This document shows, piece by piece, positions 1 through 11,692 of a stretch of DNA of 64,000 bases. The notes under the pieces were generated by a model. The model worked only from the letters and a program-made list of their open reading frames with translations. It made no database searches and had not been told where the DNA came from. Made by a program: the position numbers and the translations under genes. The first letter of the stretch is position 1, and each line of letters opens with the position of its first letter. This DNA is from Neurospora crassa OR74A (lineage: Eukaryota; Ascomycota; Sordariomycetes; Sordariales; Sordariaceae): positions 3,472,001 through 3,536,000 of the forward strand of contig NC_026503.1 in assembly GCF_000182925.2 (NCBI RefSeq), in the 5' to 3' direction.

Positions 1-1215
1 CAAGGGGCTTCTTTACCTCCCCCGCCTGCGCAACCGACTACTGGAATGGTTGCTCCGTCATCTCAGCCGCTTCTGGGTCAAAGACTTCCGCCGCCTGTAA
101 CAGCAGGGCCGCTACAATCTGGCTCTCTTACTCGGGATCTTGCCGGAAGACCTGTTTCTCACCCGTCCTTCCCCAGTCCTCCAACCACGACTACTGGACC
201 CGTATCAGGCGGGTTGACCGCCGCTTATCTGCTTCAGGACCGAAGCAGGCTTGCGGTTGATGGCCGACAGCACATGATCACCATTACACCATCTGTTGGC
301 GAAGAAATTCTGGTCCCAGTAGATATCCATCAAGGCTCGAGACAGGCGGATGCAAAGCGACAGCGAAACGCGGGAGCCTCTGCGCGGTTCAGACAGCGTA
401 AGAGGGAGATTGAGCGGAACAGGGAGAGGGATTTGCAGAGACTGGAGGTTGAGAGCCGGGAGTGGGCCAAGAAGATGCAGGATTTGACCACCGAGCGCGA
501 CTACTTTCGCAGCGAGGCAGAACGTTTGAGAAAGATTGTGGCTGGCATTCCTGAATTCAGCAAGCTGGCGGATCCAGCACAACCGACTCCTGTATCGTCG
601 CCTCCAAGCGTACCCTCGTTTTCGGTCGAGAACAGCCCCCGTACGGGACCGCTACCTCCACCGCAGCCGCAATCTCAACCCCCGCAGTCACACCAGCTTT
701 CAAACCCTTATACTCATTCACGCACCCGGTCGCATCCCGACAACACCCATTCATCTCCATACGATGAGTCCTTGACACTCGAGAGGCCCAGAAGACGGAG
801 AAGGACTGATACAGAGCCGTCGCCCACTACTGGAGCTTACGCATACAACACGTCCGCTTCCATGACCATGCCCCAATCAGCCTTCGGACTGGCTCAGTCA
901 CCTCATCTTCCTCCTCCAAGATTACCCCCTCTTCGGGGACTTGATCAGCCTCAATCGACCTCAACCCCGCCCCCTGCGTCCAATGGACCGCATGCTGTCC
1001 CCTTGACTTCGCAAAGCCCATCAGGCGGTGCCTATCAGCCCTATCCTCCTGCGCCCGCTCCTAGGCCAGAAATAGGATGGGCTATCAGCCAAAGAGGCCC
1101 CCTCGAAGGTGCCCATAGACATCCGTTGCAGGGGTCTCATGGTCATACTGACAGCCTACGAAGGCCAGTTGAGCAATGGAGGCATGAGCCGCATTCCAAC
1201 CGACCCGCCGCTTAA
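1..1215 (+). CDS. bZIP transcription factor, 5' end outside window
   Basis: The frame is open from base 1 to the TAA at 1213-1215 (404 codons), so the true start lies upstream; the first in-window ATG (46) is probably internal. At about nt 350-540 it encodes a basic region (KRQRNAGASARFRQRKRE, with the family N-x7-R pattern) running into a heptad-rich coiled coil (DLQRLEVESREWAKKMQDL and on), which is a bZIP dimerisation and DNA-binding module. Everything after it is Pro/Ser/Gln-rich and disordered, as in fungal activators of this class. The NAGASARFRxRK form of the basic region is common in ascomycete bZIPs of the Gcn4/MetR-like group, but I cannot assign an orthologue. It is expected to be nuclear. 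A possible extra 3' coding tail is noted separately near 1525-1659. Confidence 0.85.
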   Translation, partial: QGASLPPPPAQPTTGMVAPSSQPLLGQRLPPPVTAGPLQSGSLTRDLAGRPVSHPSFPSPPTTTTGPVSGGLTAAYLLQDRSRLAVDGRQHMITITPSVGEEILVPVDIHQGSRQADAKRQRNAGASARFRQRKREIERNRERDLQRLEVESREWAKKMQDLTTERDYFRSEAERLRKIVAGIPEFSKLADPAQPTPVSSPPSVPSFSVENSPRTGPLPPPQPQSQPPQSHQLSNPYTHSRTRSHPDNTHSSPYDESLTLERPRRRRRTDTEPSPTTGAYAYNTSASMTMPQSAFGLAQSPHLPPPRLPPLRGLDQPQSTSTPPPASNGPHAVPLTSQSPSGGAYQPYPPAPAPRPEIGWAISQRGPLEGAHRHPLQGSHGHTDSLRRPVEQWRHEPHSNRPAA

Positions 1216-2927
1216 CGAGTGATCTCGGCCCAACTTTACGCTCTCTATTTTTGCATCTTTCTTTTGTCTTCTCTCCTGATCTAGAGTTATCTGAAAGCGA
1301 GCCCGGGCAACCGGCAGTGGCTTTTTCCTTGATGAGAGCATGCCTCTTTTCTTAGACTTTGTGTCTTGCTACGTTCGTTTTGTATCAAAATTCCATTTGT
1401 CATGTTGATTATACGTCGCTCCTTGTTTCACGTTCATCATCACTTTTTTTCTTTTTCTTTTTTTTTTCTTTTCTTTTCGTTTTTTTCTTCTTCTTCTTTT
1501 TTCTTAACTGTTACCTCCTGAACCAAGCTTACGTTCGAGCGTCATACGGCTGGTCCTTACCGCTACCTACCGTTCGCTTACGCACCTAATCCTTCTACAA
1601 CCACGGCTTATCAACCTACTAATCAGCCTTCAAATATCGCAGCTCCGCTGCTCCATTAGTCTGTTAATATCCCTGCCCACAACGGGGCTGAGAGGAAGTG
1701 GTCACGGGGACATGTCCCGTGGGTTTCTTAATTTGGTGTGCACACAGGGTCATCATCATTGGGCTGGTGTTTTACGGGGATTTGGTCATCTTCATGTCCG
1801 GAGTTGGCGCTTTGTGTTTTTGGCCGTTCGTTAAATTGCATCTGGACTTTTTTCCATTTACGGGGGACCACAGGGGTCATAATTTCTGTTGTTTTTAATG
1901 GGACTGGCAAATCACGGGTAGAACCCGTCTGGGGGGAATGTCAGGGGCTCGTGATTGTCTAGGAGATAGACGACCCTTTAATTGGCTAAGGCGGAGTTTG
2001 TTATCAAAAGCTACGCCGAGGATGGAGTGTGCGGTTCGGGAATAGGATAAATAAAGCTTAATAGTTGAGCAGAATAACGGACTACTGCATGTATGTCTTT
2101 GAATGATGGCACTGTCTGAGGCCTGAATATGTGAAAATTGCGGATTCCAATGCGAAATCCATCCAAGTTTTGAAGAGTGATCAGATGTTCACACTCGCCG
2201 TCACAGTCAGCCCCTCGCAATCGTCCTTCCAACCTCCGGCTAGGTTGGAAATGAAAATGTGATATTTACACGTTATCCCAGCAGATATTTTGGGTCACGG
2301 AAGCCCGAACCTGATACACGATATTAGAAATGCGAATTCTCGATGACTCTCAGGTCGCACTCATCATTCATTTAGCGATCCGGTCCCCTAACAGTGCTTC
2401 ATCTCATCACACTCCAGGGGGGCATTCACACAACATGTGGCACCCCTGGAATACACTGGTAAAATTGATAATCGGGATCAGAAACCAAAGCGTACCGTAG
2501 GCATGACACCCGCTCATAAAGTGACATCATGGCCGCTTTAAGATTAGGTTTCAAAGCGGAGTCTGCAAGCGAACCATGAGGATGGGGCGACGGAAACGTG
2601 GAGGGCGAGGGGTGTCGTCTAGATGGGTGGGCTACCGAGATGAAGACTACCTCTACGTTTTTGCCGAGCACTAGAAGTACCTAAATTTCTGTGTTACTCG
2701 GCCCCATTCATGAGCATTTGTCAAATATTGACATACTGCAGGTAGGTACTGTATGATGAGTTCTTCTAGACCCTCGATCGGTAATTTGCTTGATGAACCC
2801 GACATGACCAAATTCGTCCCGAGTGGTACCACTGATATATATGCCTTGATTAGGGTTGTGTTGGGCGCTAAGGAGTTAGAAAAAGGGAAATGAAGTGAGC
2901 TCTGCAGACATTGCGAACACCGTTTAG

Positions 2928-2928
<1 letters not shown>

Positions 2929-2964
<36 letters not shown>
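2929..2964 (+). repeat. Homopolymer run of 36 A
   Basis: Uninterrupted A run directly visible in gene-free sequence. No adjoining LINE-like coding sequence or target-site duplication was recognised, so it could be a simple mononucleotide repeat or the tail of a decayed retroposed insertion. Confidence 0.95.
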
Positions 2965-2966
<2 letters not shown>

Positions 2967-3530
2967 AAAGCATTTTTGGAACTTGTCGGGAAATGTTGGC
3001 GTCGAATGGCTTTCAAAGAAGCATGGAAAGGGAATCTAGGTAATTGTGTTTTTTTTCGGGGTGTTCGCAAGTCCGTTGTTAGTCAATGCCCCTAATTAAG
3101 GGTACATCTAGGTAAAAATTTATGGTACAAAAGGGAAAAAAGATGTGTTTGAGGTCAGTTTACTGATGGTTCAAGAAGTAATTGAAGGCTACTTTACCGG
3201 ATTGGACATATGGGTTCCTGTTCACCACATCTCACGGTATCGTGACGCCTCGTCGAAAGCCGTCAGAGGCTTTATTTCAGGTGTACATGGTTTGGACTAT
3301 TAGTGTGGCTGATTCACTGTTCAACCCAAGACTTTCAACCCAGGACTTTATGATTTGGAAGTACCATCCAGAAGAGAGAGAAGCGTTTACCATTTGTCGC
3401 TAAGTAAAGAAACAAAAGAACAGCTTCCTTGAGGCAGTGCAGATGACCTTCCCTCCTCCAACCCAAAAAAAGCATCGAAATTCAACCAGTTAACGCCTTA
3501 CGCCCTAGTCAACACCACAGTTGGTTGGTT

Positions 3531-3554
3531 GGTCATGGTCATGGTCATGGTCAT
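3531..3554. repeat. (GGTCAT)4 hexanucleotide repeat
   Basis: Four perfect GGTCAT units in non-coding sequence, preceded by GGTT repeats. Confidence 0.9.
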
Positions 3555-5216
3555 GATTGTTGGTGACGGGGAAGCTGAGGATGTTGCACATACAGTACAG
3601 TGCACATTACAGAAGCAAGGCTGTCAAGGAAGTGAAGCTACCTAGAAATGACCGCCAGTCAAGACTAGCTGAATGGAAAGAAGAAACATGCCAGTGATGA
3701 CTGCGGTGGTCCCGCCGCGAAAAGGCCATGCGGTGACTCCTGAATTCCTTACGTGCATGATGATCTACCGCTAGGTAGGTTTTAGGCAGCCAGGGGAAGG
3801 GGGAAGAGAGAAGGAAAACGTCGGGGCTGTTGGATGGAAGGTTAACTACTACAAGGGCCGGTGAGCCAACAATATTACATAGCTGGGAAGAAGAAAAGGG
3901 CGGAAAATGAGGCGGTGGCAATGGTGGTGATGTTGACTGGATGGTGGGAGTGGTGGAGATGGGGGGTTCTTTGCAGTGTTTTCTTACCATTCAATTCATT
4001 GTAGCTGTGATCCAAGTACACTTTTGTGAATGAGAACTTGCACTTGGGCATGCTCCTTCTATCACCATCAGTGTCCCGAAGTGATAACAATGTGAGGCTT
4101 TTCCGAGGGGTGACCGGAAGAACATGGTCATTATGATGGGACACTCGCTCGCTCATCACATCGGGTTTCAAGAACCAGTCAATCAATGTACGTGCCTAAT
4201 AGCAAAACCTTCCCTAGGTAGGCTTCATTTCCACACCATCATCGTCGCGAGAGACTCTCTTATATGGCGGGCGCTCCGCGCGCCCCAAGCGCTTGTTTAC
4301 CCACACGAATGAGGTGTGGTTGGGATAAGCGCTTGTGAGACTTGCATGCATCCATCCCCTACACTACTTTATGCACACTGCAGCTCATTCGTTTTCGGGA
4401 TCTTGCCGCGACTGACGTACAATGTACCTCGTCACAAGTAGGCGGCGGGTTAACTCCCCCGTCCTACTACATACCTAGTCCGGCCCCGGTGCTAGTCTCC
4501 GTCCCGCCTTTCTCTCTTGAATAAGGCTACGGAAGCTAAGCACGCGTCCTCGCAACCCCTAGACCCCAACAACACAAATTAGAGCACTTTGCCTCGCAGA
4601 CGCCTTTGGCGAGCTGCATGGGGTCCGCCAACGCGAAATGAAAGATGAGTGGTCATGAAGATCCGGGATATTGCCGGCAATACGTTCTTTTTCTTTTTCT
4701 TCTTCCTCTTTCATTTAATATGACCCTGCCCTGGGAACCTGGATAGCGACAGTAGATATATCAAACTTGCAGTTTGCATTTCGCACTATTGGTGCGAGGC
4801 TCAGCAATGTAACGGTCTGCAACATCCTCTGAATAGAGTGTGCATGAGGTACATACAATGTGCAGACGATCTGCTTTTCCAATGTCCTGATTGATATGCA
4901 AGCACTTGCTTTTCTTTTGCGACTCTGTTGCGGCCAATTGCTCGTTGATGCCTTGGTTGATCAGTACCAATGGTACGATGGATGTGTCTCACTTCCCGTC
5001 TGGGGAAAGTGTGCGATCGAGAAAAGTCCGGCCGTCGCCCACAACAAGCACCCTTTGATGATGAGGAGAAGGAGGAGGAGATGATTGACGGTCCTGGACC
5101 CGATATCCGAGACCGACATGGAGATGCTAGGTAACGATTGGGCATCAATTGGCATCAAAGCCCAATCAAGGTCTTGACGGATTGTTCTCGACCTCGCAGG
5201 ATTTCTGTCCAGAGTG

Positions 5217-5240
5217 GGATGGATGGATGGATGGATGGAT
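5217..5240. repeat. (GGAT)6 microsatellite
   Basis: Six perfect GGAT units in non-coding sequence. The same unit recurs as (GGAT)11 near 61220 inside an intron. Confidence 0.9.
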
Positions 5241-6315
5241 GTCTCGGACTGTCGACGCTGACCACGGTGGTATGTCGTAAGGGAGTAAGTATATGTAGAA
5301 GTACCTCGACACAGTTTCAAGACGGTGTACTGCCCTCTACGTAGCGTAAAATGAAGGAGCCTCGAGCTTCGTTTGATAAGTTCTTTCCAGTACAGTATTG
5401 GCGCCATCAATTGTTACTGTTGAACATCGGATACGACTCCAGTTGCAAAAGTGGAAGTTGTGCGGAATTGTCTAAAGAACTTTTTCACCAGCGGAAGCAG
5501 CCGCGTCATGCGGAGAAAGAATCCCGTCTCATGACATGAACCCAGCCAGCGAGCGAGCGAGCGAAAAGGGGGGGGAGGGGGGAGAGGAGGCTACACTATT
5601 GCTGTTCCATGGCCATGGAAGCGGCCCCGGCGCTGATTGCCCTGTTGGTGTGGAGTTGGAGAATTGGGAGCACATGGGAGATGGGATGGAGGGTGGGGGC
5701 TACGCTGAAAAGTGACAGGTTTTACCCTAACCCGGGCCCCAATGACTTTCCACGTGTGAAAAGGATCGCTAAGAAAATAAAACAAAAAAATAAAAAACAG
5801 AGTTGAAAGTTACGTTACCAAGGGGTTGTTACGCATACGACATGACGCCAAAGAGGGTAATTTTCAAACTTACGGATATGTGCACTGTCTTGGACACTGT
5901 CGTTACTACCTCTACCTATTAAGTACTACCTAGTGGTGTACACCTGACCACCAGCGACGACAGTTGCAGCGCCAACCTCACCATCTAACCTTCTCACCTG
6001 GGTCGCCGCACACCACACCAAACCAGCAACGTCCGAATCAAAACTCCCGGAAAAACTCACGGATCTACGGCACCGGGGCATCGAATTAAAGTAACCCGAG
6101 AGGCCAGCCTATCTAGCCTAACGCGATCTTTTCACACATGTTTATCGCAAGTGCGCGCCTGAAGAGGCCCTGAGCAAGGACCCCCCGTCTGGGTTGTCAC
6201 AGACCACAAGCAGACCGCGGACGAGATCCTCAGTTTCATGGGGCCGAGAATCCACAGGACTACCGCCCTTTGAACCAACAACAGACCGGACAGAGAAGCA
6301 AAAGCAGCAGAACCA

Positions 6316-7794
6316 ATGTCCTTTGACGGATTCAACTCACCGCCACGATCCCCCAAACGGCGAAGAATCCTGGCCTCTTACAACCCTGTTCCTGTTGCGC
6401 CTGCCAAAACCGATGCTGAGGCACTAGACGGTAGCAGTGCAAGGGGTGTTGGTGGGGGTAGTAGGAGCAAGCACCGCTCGCAGGATCCAGAGTTGGACAG
6501 GGGCCGGTCACGGTCAACTTCAGCAGCGGCTGAGCCTCCAAAGGGCAGCAGGACGGAGAGGGGTATCAGCCATGACCGCGATGATCCCATGACCGGCGTT
6601 GGGGAGGATGTCACTGGTGGGGAGGGGGATGGTGAGCGTGAACGTGTGCGTGAACGCAAGAGGGATAGGGAGGGTGATGGGGACCAGGATCAGGACTCCG
6701 AAGGGAGGGTGAGGGAGAAGAAGCCCAAGGTGACCAAGTTTCGATTTAAGGACAAGGATAGGGAATCACAGAGGAGGAGGAGGAGGAGACGATCACGGTC
6801 GCGGTCACGATCACGATCGCGCTCTCCTAGATCAGACCGGCACCGCAGTCGCCGGCATCGCTCCGAGGAGGATGACCGCGATGGTCGGGGAAGGGAGCGG
6901 GGAAGATCGAGGGATAGGAGCAGAGACCGGGACCGAAACAGGGATAAGGATGAAGAGACTAAAGACGGCGAACCCCGTCGCAAACATCGCCATCGTCACC
7001 ACCACCGCCGGCACCGTCGCCATCGCTCACCTACCCCACAACAAGAGCTGCCTGATCATCTAGAAGACCCCTTCGCCGAACCCCCGCTGGATCCCGAAGC
7101 CGCTTTCCGCGAGTCTCTCTTTGACGCCATGGCAGACGACGAAGGAGCCGCCTACTGGGAAGGCGTCTACGGCCAACCAATCCACGTGTACTCATCCGCG
7201 CGGGAACGGGTCAACCCTGAGGGCGAGCTCGAACGGATGACGGACGAGGAGTACGCTGCCTATGTCCGACAGAGGATGTGGGAGAAGACGCACCAGGGCT
7301 TGCTGGAAGAGCGGGAGCGGAGACAGAAGAGGAAAGAGGAAGAGAGGAGGAGGGAAGAGGAGGAGCGGAGGATCGCCAAGGAGATGGAGCGGAGCTTGAA
7401 GAGGGGAGAGGAGAGAAGAAAGAGGAGGGTGTGGAAGGACAGGTGGGAGGAGTATCTCCAGGCGTGGGGGGACTTTGCTGCTGCCGCTACGGAAGGTGGT
7501 GCGAAGATTGACGTGGCGAAGATTCCTTGGCCTGTCAACAGGGAGGTGGTGGGTGGAAAGATTGAGGAGATGGATCCAGAAACGGTTAGGGCTTTCTTTG
7601 TGCACGGGATAGGTCTGGAAGAGTTGGGAGAGCAGGAGTTTGCGGCAAGGTTGAAGGACGAGCGAGTTCGCTGGCATCCGGATAAGATGCAGCAGCGGTT
7701 GGGAGGGGATGTGGATGCTGCCATCATGAGGGATGTGACGGCGATTTTCCAGATTGTGGATAAGCTGTGGAATGATACACGGAAGAGCTCTTGA
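6316..7794 (+). CDS. RS-rich NFKBIL1-like (J-domain-like tail) nuclear protein
   Basis: Single-exon, 492 aa. Residues 1-240 are charged and low-complexity: an Arg/Ser dipeptide block (about 155-185), then RD/RE and HR-rich tracts, as in SR-type splicing proteins. The middle (about 320-380) is a Glu/Arg coiled coil (EERERRQKRKEEERRREEEE). The C-terminal ~120 residues are globular and contain KIPWPV, then LKDERVRWHPDKMQQRLGG followed by a helix ending in LWNDTRK. The RWHPDK...R.G element and the following helix match the C-terminal region of metazoan NFKBIL1 (I-kappa-B-like) and its fungal relatives, in which HPDK recalls the J-domain HPD loop. Human NFKBIL1 is linked to splicing control; a nuclear RNA-related role is inferred here. 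No ankyrin repeats are visible. The start was chosen as the first ATG in frame, beginning MSFDGFNSPPRSPKRRRIL. Confidence 0.8.
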   Translation: MSFDGFNSPPRSPKRRRILASYNPVPVAPAKTDAEALDGSSARGVGGGSRSKHRSQDPELDRGRSRSTSAAAEPPKGSRTERGISHDRDDPMTGVGEDVTGGEGDGERERVRERKRDREGDGDQDQDSEGRVREKKPKVTKFRFKDKDRESQRRRRRRRSRSRSRSRSRSPRSDRHRSRRHRSEEDDRDGRGRERGRSRDRSRDRDRNRDKDEETKDGEPRRKHRHRHHHRRHRRHRSPTPQQELPDHLEDPFAEPPLDPEAAFRESLFDAMADDEGAAYWEGVYGQPIHVYSSARERVNPEGELERMTDEEYAAYVRQRMWEKTHQGLLEERERRQKRKEEERRREEEERRIAKEMERSLKRGEERRKRRVWKDRWEEYLQAWGDFAAAATEGGAKIDVAKIPWPVNREVVGGKIEEMDPETVRAFFVHGIGLEELGEQEFAARLKDERVRWHPDKMQQRLGGDVDAAIMRDVTAIFQIVDKLWNDTRKSS

Positions 7795-8709
7795 TGTTTG
7801 TTTAGGGATGGGATAGAGTTACAAAGCATGGCGTTGCGAGTTTGCTGGATCTTGTACTGCGGTAGCTTCACCATATTTTCAGCGGTTAGTAGTGTAGATC
7901 CTTCCTGGCTGATGGTGTGACGCAATGGAGCGCATGATCAAACGCGCTATAGTGATACACATAATAGAACAAGAACCTTTCACACTTATATATACACCCG
8001 ATCAGTTGGTAGTGACTGAATGGATTTGGTCTTGAGGCTGCCATACTCTTCTCCCCCAAGACACAATTCAGGGTTGGAGGTGCAGCTATCCAAGCGCTAT
8101 GCGCAGGGTTGTATATGGTGGTGCTGAAGCATATGGCGAAGGAATCAAGCCACAGTTTACGGTGCGGACGGTCTTCTGATCACTGTGCAATGGTTATCTT
8201 GTATACAGTGGGTCGCATCCACAATCTTCCTCCTTCAGGGCCCATTGATCCCCTAAGGAGAACAAAAAGTAGCAAAGGCTAGCTGTGGCTGAGAGTACGT
8301 CCAGCACTGTGATCAACAACGATGAAGTTTCCACTCCAGTCCACGCACTGCAGTCCCGTGAACGCCGCAGGCAACAGTGGATAGAACTGAAGCCTTTGTT
8401 GCAATGGCTTATCTTGACGTGGGGCTCCACATTATTTTCTCGACCGGACGGGACCCTGCACGTCGACTTCATCTTCATCTGAAGTCTTGCGGCCCTTCAT
8501 CCGCGACTGCGACTGCGACTTCGAACTTTGCTGCTTGAGTGCTGCTGCAAACTCGATCGCAAACTATCAATCACTCGACATTGCACCTTTTGTCGCTGTG
8601 ACTCGGCCGGTCGCGCGCCTCGGTTGACTGTCCGGTTGCACTTTTTATTGCAAACTCTGGACTTGGTCGCCGACAGAATCCTGTATGTGTAAGAGTTGCC
8701 ATCTCAATC
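7795..8709. other. Intergenic region between two plus-strand genes
   Basis: It holds the 3' end of the NFKBIL1-like gene and the leader of the next. The 200 bases before 8710 are C/T- and CGACTG-rich, typical of a fungal 5' leader. No gene is seen on either strand; an antisense frame at 8194-8478 has no family signature. Confidence 0.6.
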
Positions 8710-11417
8710 ATGGGCTCTGTCTCTCTGGACTCTGAGCAGGACCCCCTCTTCTCCAACCTGGAGGAGGAGTTCCTTGCCGCCGAGGACAACGAGAGGGAGA
8801 ACAAGAACGACGTTGTCGACACTGACCTCGATTCGCTCTTTGGGGACGCTGCTGATGATGATTTGCATTCGCTCTTTTCCGAATCAGAGGACGACGACCA
8901 ACACCCAGAACCACCATCACAGCATGCCTCAGATCATGCCCCAGAGCCGGGGTCGGTCGAGTTGACGCTGCCCCAACCATCAGCATCAACAACCACCGGC
9001 CCCCAACCAAGCCAACAACTCCAAGACCAAGACCTACCCACGCTATGTCCCACTGACCTCACACCTGACGAGCTCGAACTCCTTGAGGCCCTAACCCCGC
9101 CTTTCACGGACGGTCAAGATGACCTGGTTGCACAGCAGGAAGGACAATGTATGCCCAGTGCCCCTGATCCGCCTGCAAGTCCCTTTTCGCTTCAGGATGG
9201 ACACACTTCAGGTGGCCCAGCGGTTAGTACTCAGACTCCTTCAGATTTACCCCCCGAGCCCGCCCTGTCGTTGGAGTCGTTGGATTGGTTGGGGGAGGTC
9301 ACGTTTGACGACGCAGACATAGAGGCTGCTCTTGCGCAGATGGAAAGACCTGAGCTCTTACTGAACGGGATGGTTGACCAAGTCTCAGACCCCCCGCAGG
9401 GCGAAGGCTCTCAACAACAGCCTCCACAACAATCCATCTCGCAAGACCACCCCGAGATCCCTGCACAGGACAGTGTTCCGAACTCTAGTCCTCCTCTGGA
9501 TGACAGCCTTCCACAAGCTCAAGAGCCTTATGCCGGTCTCCCCGGGGCCAATGCCTTACCACAAGCCAATGACCCAAACCTCCTCACTCCTCCTGCCAGT
9601 TCCCCGGACAACGAATCACCAGCTCCTGCGGACAATCAGTACATTCGGGTGAGCGAAATCCCCGGTTTTCGCTACGGTCACTGCTACACCAATCGAGGAG
9701 CAACCATTACGGGGCGTATCGATCTCTACCCGAACCAGCTCCCGATTCTTCTGGACTATATCACCCTTGGTAAGTTCGTTCTCACCCCAATCACTTGAAG
9801 CTTGGTTGGACTCGTGCTGATAACTTTGCAGACCGGAATTCAAGATTGTCGATACTTTATCGACGCCTCGAACTCAATGACTGGCAGGGGAAAGAGCTCA
9901 ACAAGGAGATGAAGGACTTTGTGCTGAACTCCGTCTTCCAGAGCCTTGTTTACCACAAGACCCAGGGGGATGTGAGGGGCATGAAGATTATGTTGGGAGG
10001 TGCCGCATATTATATGCTCACGACCGGTTGGGGAGAAAAATGGTTCGGTTCGACAGAGTGCTATGTTTCGCCTGGAAATAGGCGCCAAACTATATGGCCC
10101 AGAGACTCGACCATGTAAGTTGTCAAAGACCTCAAATACCTCCTTGGTGAAGGACAGCTGCTAACTGGAGTTGATAGTATTATGGTCCACTTCATGGGGC
10201 TCCTCTATCGCATTGTTTACCAGCAACAAGTTTTCTTTCGAAAAAAGGAAAAGGACGCGGCAAGGAACAACCCGACCGCCTTGCTGTCGCCAGAACCCTC
10301 TGAGGCATCCGTATCTTCACCCGCGCCAGTTGCCGAGCTGGAAGCGTTTTCACCGGAAGCAACCACTGCCTCGCCAGAAACGGGTTCTGAAGGGTCAGAG
10401 ACATGCTCCGAAGGTGTAATGATGACTGCAACAACGACTTCTAGCACCAGTTTGCAAGCTGTGATGGAAAGTGTCGAGACTGGGGCGCCGGGTTCTTTGG
10501 AAATATACGGCAACACGACTACGACACCTGTGATTGAGAACCCCTCCAGCACTGTCACAGAGAACGCTCTACCAATGGAGATCGAGACCACGAGCGAACC
10601 TAAAGTTACCAAAACTCCTGTATCAGTCCCCATCCCGGGGTCATGTACGGCTTCTGTTGGCGTCGTTACACCGGTTTTGGAAAGCACCACCGTGGCTCCT
10701 GTCGAGACGAAGGTGCCAACTATCGCAACCAAGACCACTCAAATCGCCGCTCCTGTTCCCATAGCTTCCACGGCTACCACCACCGTAACTCCTGTTCAGA
10801 CGACAGTACCAGGTAACACAACTACCGCCACCCAAACCGTCACATCTGCTCCCACCCCAGTATGTATCAATACGAGCGTACCGAGTATCACAACCACCAG
10901 CACTACCCAAACCGATACTCCAGTCCCCACAATCAACAACTCCACACCAACCGCGACCTCAACCGCTACCCCTAAAACGAACGAAGACCTGATTTTCACC
11001 GGCACTCGAAAGCGCACGCACGACGAGTTCGCCAAGGGCTGCGAGAAAGAAGTAGCCCAACAAGCAACAACAGGTCCAGTCCCGGTCGCAACCTTCGTCC
11101 TCGACGTCCCCGACGACGCCGACCTGACCTACCACGTGCACATGAAGAATCGCTCGACCAACGAAGACGTCAGCCCGCCCGTGACGTACCAGCACTCCCT
11201 CTCGCCCATTGTGAGAAGTGGGTTCTACACGTACATTATGAACACCATCGGGACCATCTGCGGCAGAACTAGCGTTTCTCCGTACATCCATGTCCTGTCG
11301 GCCGGCTGCCCACGGAATGTGAGAAGTGATGCCGATTGGGACTCGGTGGTGATGGATGTGTATAATCAGAAGTTGGTGGGGAAGGAGGGGCCCGTTTTGG
11401 TTATGTGTTATGTTTGA
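8710..11417 (+). CDS. Uncharacterised fungal protein, 860 aa, three exons
   Basis: Exons 8710-9769, 9832-10114 and 10178-11417 give 861 codons including stop. Introns are 62 and 63 nt with GTAAGT donors; the second has a GCTAAC branch point. The N-terminal ~310 residues are acidic and Pro/Gln/Ser-rich (DSLFGDAADDDLHSLFSESE at the start), like an activation domain. Residues about 315-460 form a folded block spanning all three exons (IPGFRYGHCY; then LDYITLDRNSRLSILYRRLE; then GGAAYYMLTTGWGEKWFGS). Residues about 480-720 are Thr/Ser/Val/Pro-rich repeats. A second folded block ends the protein (TYHVHMKNRSTNEDV to GPVLVMCYV). There is no signal peptide or transmembrane segment, so the Thr-rich part is probably a disordered linker and not a mucin. 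I do not recognise the family; the folded blocks should be the conserved parts. Confidence 0.85.
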
Positions 11418-11661
11418 GGTGAAGGGGATAAGTTTGTAAGAAAGGGCGTATGTCGGCAGGGTATGTCCGAGGAGTTTCAGAGAAGGGAGTCGAGAGCAAG
11501 TTAGTGTTGTGGGGGAAAAGAGTAAAAGGCAGACTGGCATGGAGTCATATTTGCAGGTTTGGCGTTGAGGAAAAATGTGTTTATCAGGATGTCTGATACT
11601 ACCTATAGAGGGCGTGGGTTCTTCGGATTGGCTTTTCTCTTCTCTCTTCCTCTCTCTCTCT

Positions 11662-11692
<31 letters not shown>

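Larger units (their letters stand above)
1216..6315. other. Intergenic region, 5.1 kb, no supportable gene
   Basis: Only short, low-quality frames are present on both strands. It holds a T-rich tract (about 1441-1503), a 36-A run, (GGTCAT)4 at 3531-3554, (GGAT)6 near 5217 and a G-rich patch near 5569-5590. The last 400 bases before 6316 presumably hold the promoter and leader of the NFKBIL1-like gene. A telomere-like CCCTAACCC lies at 5725-5733. Confidence 0.6.

Noticed and set aside
5830-5958. Resemblance to a dispersed 5S rRNA gene (CATACGAC near 5833 and TGACCACCAGCGA near 5946)
   Set aside because: Only the two short ends look similar; the spacing is about 28 nt too long and the middle does not match, so I treat it as coincidence.
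7260-7925. 221-aa minus-strand frame over the NFKBIL1-like gene
   Set aside because: Shadow of the Arg/Glu-rich coding strand; reads as Ser/Leu-rich without domain structure.
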